Both the position numbers and the translations under genes were made by a program. 64,000 bases of DNA from Mesocentrotus franciscanus (lineage: Eukaryota; Echinodermata; Echinoidea; Camarodonta; Strongylocentrotidae), in NCBI GenBank assembly GCA_037976565.1, contig CP137683.1, positions 12,846,699 to 12,910,698 of the forward strand. Direction: 5' to 3'. Of the stretch, positions 61,647 through 64,000 are shown in pieces (the stretch's first letter is position 1; every line of letters starts with the position of its first letter). Under the pieces are notes generated by a model. That model was not told the DNA's origin, did not search any database, and saw nothing but the letters and a program-made list of their open reading frames with translations.

Positions 61647-61731
61647 ACTCTCTCTCCAGGCCCAGTTTGAGTTTGCTCTCACTGCCGTAGTGGAAGAGGT
61701 CAACGCAATCCTGAAGGCTTTACCTCAATGA
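25268..61731 (+). CDS. PTPRN2: Receptor-type tyrosine phosphatase N/N2 (IA-2/phogrin family), 3' portion, 10 exons
   Basis: Joining 25268-25471, 26341-26520, 26972-27119, 27910-27983, 28578-28655, 31896-32084, 34097-34191, 48218-48271, 57369-57507 and 61660-61731 gives one uninterrupted frame of 410 codons plus TGA. All introns are GT-AG and all phases match. Numbered from the first codon here: luminal stalk 1-12, transmembrane helix about 13-39, basic stop-transfer K40 K41 R42, juxtamembrane region to about 150, then one PTP domain to the C-terminus, which ends ILKALPQ as in vertebrate IA-2 proteins. The active-site loop is [10 protein letters not shown] at 339-348. Family knowledge: these are type I membrane proteins of neuroendocrine dense-core vesicles, important for hormone cargo and largely catalytically dead. 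[16 protein letters not shown] and GMVQT look closer to PTPRN2 as I remember it, but an invertebrate gene is probably co-orthologous to both paralogues. The N-terminal ectodomain is missing from the window, so this is a partial gene. Confidence 0.93.
25472..26340 (+). other. Intron A-B (869 bp) with a tandem duplication at its 3' end
   Basis: GT-AG intron. The last 230 bp consist of two imperfect copies of a unit of about 119 bp, described as a separate repeat. A run of ATCAA repeats (AAATCAAATC) sits near 25494-25512. No exon is recognised inside. Confidence 0.85.
26111..26336 (+). repeat. 119-bp tandem duplication next to a splice acceptor
   Basis: ACTAAGAGTTCATGAAGTAC starts at 26111 and again at 26230. 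Both copies continue through TACTAACATTT and AAATCAT to ACAATACTGCCCTTCTTC. The second copy provides the pyrimidine-rich region just before exon B. The first copy has the same tract but is not followed by the aag acceptor. Confidence 0.85.
26341..26520 (+). CDS. PTPRN2: PTPRN-like exon B: cytosolic juxtamembrane segment
   Basis: This 180-nt, phase 0-0 exon encodes residues 69-128. Its acceptor is catctaaag and its donor is gtaaat at 26521. It starts [11 protein letters not shown], a highly conserved IA-2/phogrin juxtamembrane block. A Ser-rich stretch follows ([12 protein letters not shown]) and then [12 protein letters not shown], matching the vertebrate order of motifs. Together with the last residues of exon A it forms YQDL, a YxxPhi-type endocytic signal split by the intron. 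Confidence 0.94.
26521..26971 (+). other. Intron B-C (451 bp) with TA microsatellites
   Basis: GT-AG intron. It holds two TA-rich blocks around 26779-26830 and AT-rich filler, with a clean pyrimidine tract before the acceptor at 26971. No exon or mobile element is recognised. Confidence 0.85.
26779..26830. repeat. TA microsatellite
   Basis: Two (TA)n runs are separated by an AT-rich spacer inside intron B-C. Confidence 0.85.
26972..27119 (+). CDS. PTPRN2: PTPRN-like exon C: start of the PTP domain
   Basis: This 148-nt exon (phase 0 in, phase 1 out) has acceptor ttctacag and donor gtaagt at 27120. It encodes SYMEDHL...KEWEALC, the N-terminal helices of the PTP domain, then KNRVKTAVP. The last segment occupies the place of the KNRY substrate-recognition loop of classical PTPs, with Val where classical enzymes have the loop Tyr, so that position is not conserved. 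The final T is the first base of Tyr178. Confidence 0.93.
27127..27390 (+). repeat. Polypyrimidine minisatellite (C/T only, about 260 bp)
   Basis: Nearly every base on the + strand is C or T, in repeated blocks of CTCCCCCT, CCCTCTTC and, near the end, CCCCAAATCCCCTCCTCTCC. The strand asymmetry is extreme, and the tract starts seven bases after the donor of exon C. Confidence 0.9.
27450..27570 (-). repeat. Dispersed repeat copy, inverse of 32178-32245
   Basis: The complement of 27483-27535 closely matches 32178-32245 (shared core AGTGCAGCTACCCTCTTCAC). The ends carry inverted TTATCAGA / CTGATAAC and a repeated AGCGCCATCT, suggesting a small MITE. No family name is known to me. Confidence 0.55.
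27910..27983 (+). CDS. PTPRN2: PTPRN-like exon D: YDHTRV / SDYINSS strands
   Basis: This 74-nt exon (phase 1 in, phase 0 out) has acceptor ttttcacag and donor gtgagt at 27984. It completes Tyr178 and encodes residues 179-202. PYDHTRVKL and SDYINSS are the standard first beta strands of PTP domains (DYINAS in most relatives). Confidence 0.94.
27984..28577 (+). other. Intron D-E (594 bp) carrying a MITE
   Basis: GT-AG intron with one complete TA-flanked MITE at 28179-28351. The rest is AT-rich without recognisable structure. Confidence 0.85.
28179..28351 (+). mobile_element. Tc1/mariner-type MITE, copy 1 (173 bp)
   Basis: Starts CAGTCAAACCTG and ends CAGGTTTGACTG, flanked on both sides by TA, the target duplication typical of Tc1/mariner elements. 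The interior has repeated GTAGACAGGTGGTCTTT blocks. It is too short to encode a transposase. Related copies lie at 57110-57285 (opposite orientation), 60526-60715 and, truncated, 17483-17515. Confidence 0.85.
28578..28655 (+). CDS. PTPRN2: PTPRN-like exon [14 protein letters not shown] segment
   Basis: This 78-nt, phase 0-0 exon encodes residues 203-228. The acceptor is tttgaaccag and the donor is gtacgt at 28656. [18 protein letters not shown] corresponds to the YIATQGPL...DFW core motif of classical PTP domains, with Ala in place of the usual Gly. The exon is symmetric, so skipping would keep frame but remove core structure. Confidence 0.94.
28709..28882 (-). mobile_element. SINE copy, reverse orientation
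   Basis: The complement matches the SINE at 48404-48607 along most of its length: CAGG.AGGTTAAAC end, GCATACACATGCTTTCTTAG, GTCCCT.GGAGAGGA and AGTGCCCTTTGGTAAGGCAT. The tRNA-like head is degraded here. Confidence 0.7.
29161..29213 (+). repeat. Short tandem repeat, ATATGTTTCTACGTTTC unit
   Basis: About 2.7 copies of an 18-bp unit (CATATGTTTCTACGTTT) lie in intron E-F. Confidence 0.8.
30406..30739. repeat. Inverted repeat with 17-bp perfect arms
   Basis: ATATCTTAATGAGATGC at 30406-30422 is exactly complementary to 30723-30739, and pairing continues through TATCTCA on the inner side. The arms lie about 300 bp apart. This may be a decayed foldback element. Confidence 0.6.
31896..32084 (+). CDS. 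PTPRN2: PTPRN-like exon F: PTP core with [10 protein letters not shown] block
   Basis: This 189-nt, phase 0-0 exon encodes residues 229-291. The acceptor is a strong pyrimidine tract ending ttgtacag and the donor is gtaaaa at 32085. [14 protein letters not shown] matches the MVWE...VIVMLT core strand. RCRYWPDEG is the CxxYWP-type motif, apparently one residue short (see findings). [21 protein letters not shown] is almost diagnostic of the IA-2/phogrin family. Confidence 0.95.
32178..32245 (+). repeat. Dispersed repeat copy, inverse of 27483-27535
   Basis: AGAAGTGCAGCTACCCTCTT followed by CACAAACACACTTCACC and AATACACAG is the reverse complement of the intron C-D copy with few changes. Confidence 0.65.
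32995..33170 (+). mobile_element. Degraded tRNA-derived SINE
   Basis: GCGTTGTAGTGGTTCATTCA resembles a tRNA A-box head and AGGGTTTTAAATC a decayed B box. ATGTCCTTGGACAGGGCATT then parallels the ATGTCCTTTGGCAAGACATT segment of the SINE at 8655. There is no intact tRNA fold. Confidence 0.45.
33190..33214. repeat. TA microsatellite
   Basis: Pure (TA)n of about 24 bases in intron F-G. Confidence 0.9.
33856..34093 (+). repeat. CT-rich tract upstream of exon G acceptor
   Basis: Long (CT)n interspersed with TCTATC repeats, merging into the pyrimidine tract of the exon G acceptor. Confidence 0.85.
34097..34191 (+). CDS. PTPRN2: PTPRN-like exon G: WPD-loop exon (WPE here)
   Basis: This 95-nt exon (phase 0 in, phase 2 out) has acceptor cacctgtag after about 230 bp of CT-rich sequence and donor gtcagt at 34192. 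It encodes [19 protein letters not shown] and then LLEFR. The general-acid loop, WPD in active PTPs, reads WPE (residues 306-308). From memory, vertebrate IA-2 has WPA and phogrin WYD at this place. The last AG combines with the first A of the next exon to give Arg323. Confidence 0.93.
34220..34613. mobile_element. Possible TIR element, about 390 bp
   Basis: GCTGCATTTATACTGCAACC near 34220 has an imperfect inverted counterpart at the other end (GTGTAAATGAGCC, 34600-34613). AAAAATCATTGATATTT likewise pairs with AGCGATGATTTTTC. The segment is more GC-rich than its surroundings and starts only 28 bases after the donor of exon G. Family unknown. Confidence 0.4.
34731..34878 (-). mobile_element. 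MITE with GGGCCCTGTTTCAT ends, copy 2
   Basis: The reverse complement matches 24991-25141 nearly end to end: CTGTTTCAT, AACTTGTTATCAATAACAAG, CTGTTATAAGCTACT and CAAATTTGTCAT. The terminal inverted repeat is of the AGGCCCCTGTTTCATA type. Confidence 0.7.
34961..35091 (+). mobile_element. MITE related to 54611-54792
   Basis: It shares GCAACTATGTACATA, TAGGAGACTG, AAACTTGC and TGATTG in the same order, and the right end CTCTTTA..A...GGGCCC, with the copy at 54611. The left end is degraded. Confidence 0.6.
37545..37585 (+). repeat. CT microsatellite
   Basis: (CT)n of about 40 bases. Confidence 0.95.
39715..39790 (+). repeat. GA microsatellite
   Basis: (GA)n with few interruptions over about 75 bases. 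Confidence 0.95.
40820..41170. mobile_element. Possible degenerate TIR element
   Basis: AGCGAGGTTCACACAACAGT near the left end and ACAGTGCCATGTGAACGTTG at the right end form an imperfect inverted repeat. The interior contains several GGTTA/TAACC-like segments. Weak evidence. Confidence 0.3.
42260..42590 (+). repeat. Dispersed GGGTTAGGG-containing repeat, copy 1
   Basis: TTTTATTTCATCAAAGAT, a GGTT/TTAGGGTAAGG-rich middle, GTAGGATATCAACCA / GTAGGAAATTGAC and GGAGCAATTGTCGC resemble blocks at 51190-51310 and 54076-54250. Two partial units seem to lie in tandem. Confidence 0.5.
44892..44963. repeat. AGAGCCAGAAGG stem-loop family, degraded copy
   Basis: The left arm (ACCCAGAAGGATGTTAAC) and right arm (GTGCCTTTCTGGCTCCAAAC) are imperfectly complementary. 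It lies 150 bp before a better copy. Confidence 0.55.
45114..45184. repeat. AGAGCCAGAAGG stem-loop family copy
   Basis: CTGTTTAGAGCCAGAAGGA at 45114-45132 pairs with TCCTTCTGGCTCTGAACAG at 45166-45184: 19 positions, one a G-T pair, around a 33-base loop. Confidence 0.8.
46385..46610 (+). repeat. CT/CTGT/CTAT microsatellite
   Basis: Long CT-rich tract with CTGT and CTAT variants. The open frames across it are only Ser/Leu translations of the repeat. Confidence 0.95.
47065..47220 (+). repeat. CT microsatellite
   Basis: (CT)n with CCCT interruptions. A second pure (CT)n run lies at 47388-47418. Confidence 0.95.
48218..48271 (+). CDS. PTPRN2: PTPRN-like exon H: 54-nt exon with catalytic Cys
   Basis: This 54-nt exon is phase 2 on both sides. 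Its acceptor is aacctacag and its donor is gtaagt at 48272. It encodes [17 protein letters not shown]; the last residue is the active-site Cys340. KVNK.(F/Y)RGR.CPI(V/I)VHC is strongly conserved in IA-2/phogrin. The exon lies alone between introns of 14.0 and 9.1 kb and can be skipped without a frameshift. A 12-bp inverted repeat starts six bases into the following intron. Confidence 0.92.
48277..48323. repeat. Perfect 12-bp inverted repeat at a splice donor
   Basis: TTTTAACCCATT at 48277-48288 pairs exactly with AATGGGTTAAAA at 48312-48323, with a 23-base loop. The first arm begins at intron position +6 of the exon H donor. Confidence 0.85.
48404..48607 (+). mobile_element. tRNA-derived SINE
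   Basis: GGCGCTATGGCTCAGTGGTA is a tRNA-like head with a good A box. The B box (GGTTTGTAACC) is decayed. The body has AGTGCCCTTTGGTAAGGCAT, TCCTCATTACCAAGTCCCTC and GCATACACATGCTTTCTTAG, shared with 28709-28882, and it ends in an A-rich tail. Confidence 0.75.
51190..51310 (+). repeat. Dispersed GGGTTAGGG-containing repeat, copy 2
   Basis: GCGACAATTGCTACTGG, TTTATTTCATCGAAGATG, three to four tandem GGGTTA units (51226-51248), AGAAATTTAGGTAGGATATT, then GACCATGGAGCA. It shares these blocks with 42260-42590 and 54076-54250. Confidence 0.6.
52438..52516. repeat. AGAGCCAGAAGG stem-loop family copy
   Basis: TTGAGAGTCAGAAGG near 52440 pairs with CCTTCTGGCTCTCAA near 52501, with one G-T pair, and GCGTT/AACAC extends the stem. 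The loop is about 40 bases. Confidence 0.75.
53040..53120 (+). repeat. G-rich block with G-quadruplex potential
   Basis: At 53090-53112 the + strand has four G-runs (5, 5, 3, 3) separated by AAA, T and ATA. More G-runs lie at 53053-53065. This fits the standard G3+N1-7 pattern. Confidence 0.7.
54076..54250 (+). repeat. Dispersed GGGTTAGGG-containing repeat, copy 3
   Basis: CATTCTATCAAAGATGTAGG, GGTTAGAGTATGTGTTAAGG, GGGTTAGGTATAG and TGGAGCAATTGTTGCTTGAA follow the same order as the other two copies. Confidence 0.6.
54611..54792 (+). mobile_element. MITE with GGGGCCCGTCTTACAAAGAG end
   Basis: The left end GGGGCCCGTCTTACAAAGAG and right end CTCTTTAGAAGATGGAGCCC are imperfect terminal inverted repeats. 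The interior contains a perfect 22-bp palindrome at 54659-54680 (TTGCGATTGAT plus its complement) and further GCGATTGAT copies. A related copy is at 34961-35091. Confidence 0.65.
55892..56182 (-). other. Unidentified minus-strand open frame of unusual composition
   Basis: 96 codons on the minus strand. The middle ([17 protein letters not shown], then [18 protein letters not shown]) is mixed in residue type and not low complexity. The DNA is clearly more GC-rich than the flanks. I do not recognise a family. Upstream on the minus strand is an AAC/AAAC-rich tract, not a good acceptor, and the frame ends at a stop. It could be an exon of a nested gene, a retrocopied fragment or chance. Confidence 0.3.
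57110..57285 (-). mobile_element. Tc1/mariner-type MITE, copy 2
   Basis: CAGTCAAACCTGG at the left, ACAGGTTTCACTG at the right, TA on both sides. The interior is the reverse complement of the copies at 28179 and 60526. It lies 84 bp before exon I. Confidence 0.85.
57369..57507 (+). CDS. PTPRN2: PTPRN-like exon I: P-loop remainder and [15 protein letters not shown] block
   Basis: This 139-nt exon (phase 2 in, phase 0 out) has acceptor tttctgcag and donor gtaaga at 57508. The split Ser341 is followed by DGVGRTGTY, which completes the active-site loop with Asp342 where active PTPs have Ala. Arg346, the phosphate-binding Arg, is retained. [22 protein letters not shown] is nearly identical to vertebrate family members. 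A minisatellite starts at the donor itself. Confidence 0.95.
57510..57847 (+). repeat. Degenerate minisatellite, five units of 63-74 bp
   Basis: GAATACCAGTCC(T)CGGATA or variants recur at 57517, 57587, 57661, 57724 and 57791. Each is followed by GG(A)T(G/C)CAAAGCC, TGGGTC.CCTGGTTACTTA and TAGCTTAGCA. The first unit runs directly out of the exon I donor. Confidence 0.85.
60526..60715 (+). mobile_element. Tc1/mariner-type MITE, copy 3 (190 bp)
   Basis: CAGTCAAACCTGTCTATAGC to CAGGTTTGACTG, flanked by TA. It is nearly identical to 28179-28351 but has one extra GTGGTCTTTGTAGACAG unit near the left end, which suggests recent activity or internal unit expansion. Confidence 0.88.
61613..61659 (+). 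repeat. CT tract forming the last-exon acceptor
   Basis: Pure (CT)n runs almost into the acceptor cag of exon J, so a microsatellite doubles as the polypyrimidine tract. Confidence 0.9.
61660..61731 (+). CDS. PTPRN2: PTPRN-like exon J: last coding exon with stop
   Basis: This exon has 23 codons plus TGA at 61729-61731 and phase 0 in. The acceptor follows an unusually pure CT tract (61613-61659, ending tctccag). It encodes [20 protein letters not shown] then LPQ, which equals the conserved C-terminus of IA-2/phogrin. The end of the family is therefore reached and the C-terminus is complete. Confidence 0.95.
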   Translation, partial: AQFEFALTAVVEEVNAILKALPQ

Positions 61732-62410
61732 CCTCCGACCTCTTCACCCGAGGTCAACCGTCCCTCCACCGGAAACACAGGCTAAGTCTTCATCGGGTAT
61801 TTGAACCTTCAACTCACTGACCAGTGCGCAAGGTGCATAAACCATGGAACCTTGCCTGGGTCGAAGCAACTAGCGCACATTGTCACAATTAACAGACTAT
61901 TGTATTCATCTAATGTGTTAATTCATGTCTTTAAAAAACAAACTTACAAAAAAGATAATAGTTGTTATTTTGATAGAGATGATTGAATTAATTGCGGGAG
62001 AAATTGAAACTCTAAATAAGCAGTTTCTACATAATCTGGGGCATCTGAGTTTGCTGGGTAAAGTGGGCCGAATCTAACCCACACATTACCTTTCTTTGTG
62101 CAATTTGTGTTTGTTTGTGAATAGTCGTGAGAAGATAAATATTGTAAAAAAATATAAAAATGAATACAGAGATACTTATTTAAAATTTGAAGATGAAAAA
62201 AAAAACTATCATTGTAATTGTGTTTCAAGAGTGATGCAGTATGCACTGTGTTAAAGCTGAAAGTTTAGTTTCAAGAGCTTGATTTCATTGTGTTGACAAT
62301 AGGCCTAAAATAATGTCTTGTTTAGAATTTGGCTTAAACTTTTTTGTCAAATGCCTGTTAAGTCCTTGTATTAAGAAGTCAAATTTTAATAAAATAGTTA
62401 CACATCTAAG
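61732..62410 (+). other. PTPRN2: 3' UTR of the PTPRN-like gene
   Basis: Noncoding sequence follows the TGA. It becomes AT-rich and contains one canonical AATAAA at 62388-62393, followed within 15-45 bases by GT/T-rich sequence (TCTTGTAG). If that signal is used, the UTR is about 660-680 nt. The cleavage site is inferred, not seen. Confidence 0.6.
62388..62393 (+). terminator. Candidate polyadenylation signal AATAAA
   Basis: This canonical hexamer lies 657 bases after the stop codon and is the only AATAAA I noticed in the first kilobase after the stop. A GT-rich downstream element is plausible around 62420-62435. Confidence 0.55.
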
Positions 62411-64000
62411 TGCTCAATCCACGTCTTGTAGTCACTTGAATTCACATGCTCTGGATCTTGGCATCAGTGTGCATTGAATGTAGATTTTGATTATCCTTAC
62501 GCAAGGATGCAAAAACAGCTCCAGAAATTGCTGAATTAGACCAAACCACTGCAAAAAGTATTGCACTGCATTTATGTCCACACCAGAATGGAGAATACAA
62601 ATTTTATTTTGTGATATCTATGTTATCCTCTACTTGGTATCCAAGCTGGATTTTTTCCATGCTGTGTGCTATGTACTGTACATCAAAGATTTTATGGTTT
62701 CATAGTTTTCAAAAGTCCTGCAGGGAAACCAGTATTTCAAGTTTGGGCGATGTTTAAAGGGGGTGGTAACCATTCGTATGTGAAATAGTGATGCATAAGT
62801 TATCATTGAGTCCATTTGAATGATTAATAATCATTAAGCATGGATCTACTAAGTTGTCTATCCACAGTGCTAATAATATATTATGCAATGTGGCTGTTGA
62901 AGGTTTTTTTTTTTTCAAGACTGAAGATTTTTTTGTCAAAGATTGAAATGTCGGATTATGCAATTTCATTCAAACTCATGTATATCATCCAGTACATTCG
63001 TCATTTTATAAAAATCATTATTATTCCTATTCAATTATTCCTCTGTGATTTATGAAGCACCCAGCTGTGATTTCAAGCAAAGTATTCAAATCTAAATATT
63101 TATTTTCATGACGTTTTCATTCCTTCGGCTTTCTCATTCATCTATTTATCATTCCATTGTGTGTCTTTCTTTGATGAGGTAGTGTAAAGTATCATGTTGA
63201 TGTATTCTCTCTTGTAAAGTAACCCATCTTGTAATTTATATCTTCTTTGTGATTCAGACATCAGACTTGCCAGGGTGAATGAGAAAATGAATATTTATCA
63301 TGTGATGTCCTTGACTTAAATAACCAAATAGGATGGATGAAATTTGCCTCAAAATATTTAATCCTTAAACTTTTAACCACTGAATTTCCTTTCATACTCC
63401 CAGGCTGTATTTTCAGAAAACTCTCGGTCCATATTTTCCAACCAAGATTTGAAGATAAATCATGTGTTGCCAAGCTTGGTATCATTCTTTTCCATCATCC
63501 TGACCTCTAATTTGGAGAGGTCCGTGCTTTATTTATGAGAGGAACCTCTCCAGATGATATCTAACTATCAATCCGGAGTCAGTCCTTTTTTAAGGTGAAT
63601 GAATCACGGAGGATAATGATGATGAAATAGTAAAAGATATCTATTAATATTCTACATCATGTTTATTGGCAAGTGAGAGGGATATTAAATACTATCTTTC
63701 AGGTATTGGCTTACAAACTAAATTTGGTTAAGGATGGTCCCATTTGGTCCCTCTAGACCAGCTTGACATCGCTGGTACAATGTACTTGTGTCTGTTAGAC
63801 TTTTTGTCGTATGTTCCTTTCTGAATCCCGCTCGTGCAATATGAACTGTGGTGGATCGTCGCCTCCCTGCAGTAAGGCTGTAACTGCCATTGGAAATACA
63901 TGGGTTTAACAACCTTATTGCAGGGCAGTTGATGTTTTCATGACTGTTCCATCGTTTGGGCCAATTCTGATTAATTGTATTATCTAAAAAGGTTATTGTA
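62411..64000. other. 3' flank, nothing recognised
   Basis: AT-rich sequence beyond the probable polyadenylation site. No splice-bounded coding segment, SINE or TIR element is recognisable, and the open frames are short and of random composition. Confidence 0.6.

Larger units (their letters stand above)
57508..61659 (+). other. Intron I-J (4.2 kb)
   Basis: GT-AG intron. It starts with a minisatellite (57510-57847), carries a MITE (60526-60715) and ends with a CT tract. Positions 57850-60520 and 60720-61610 show no recognised feature. Confidence 0.8.

Overview
The window is animal nuclear DNA: AT-rich, with spliced genes, long introns, canonical GT-AG splice sites and many dispersed repeats. 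The single recognisable gene, the repeat types (tRNA-headed SINEs whose tails contain TGTAAAGCGCTTAGA, CAGTCAAACC-ended TA-flanked MITEs, CT/AG and GAT microsatellites) and the splice-site style suggest an invertebrate deuterostome, most likely a sea urchin. The species is an inference, not proven.

The one confident gene is the 3' part of a receptor-type protein tyrosine phosphatase of the IA-2/phogrin family (PTPRN/PTPRN2) on the + strand. Ten coding exons run from 25268 to 61731 and join in frame into 410 codons: end of the luminal stalk, transmembrane helix, cytosolic juxtamembrane region and the complete single PTP domain with its stop codon. A 3' UTR ends near an AATAAA at 62388. The signal peptide and the rest of the luminal ectodomain are not recognisable here and presumably lie upstream of the window. 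Exons A-E are close together (introns 0.45-0.87 kb). Exons F-J are spread over 33 kb (introns 3.2, 2.0, 14.0, 9.1 and 4.2 kb). The PTP domain carries the IA-2-type Ala-to-Asp change in the catalytic loop and Glu in place of the WPD Asp, so it is probably a pseudophosphatase of dense-core secretory vesicles.

Positions 1-25267 are noncoding as far as I can see: either a very long intron of this gene or 5' flank. They hold polypyrimidine/polypurine tracts, several TIR or foldback elements (5321-5760, 6086-6460, 11538-11826, 23519-23680, 24991-25141), tRNA-derived SINEs, a SINE with a 7SL/Alu-like head (10815-11055), degenerate tandem repeats and a compact promoter-like block at 20037-20350. The introns contain more of the same families, often in opposite orientation on either side of exons. 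A dispersed family of short stem-loops built on AGAGCCAGAAGGGCATT recurs through the whole window. Positions 62411-64000 are 3' flank with nothing recognised.

There is no bacterial-type operon, CRISPR array, rRNA gene or intact tRNA gene. Most long open frames are translations of CT/GAT microsatellites. The most unusual items are the catalytic-loop changes, a symmetric 54-nt exon carrying the catalytic Cys between two very large introns with a hairpin at its donor, the 7SL-like SINE, the stem-loop family, and a GC-rich minus-strand open frame at 55.9-56.2 kb.
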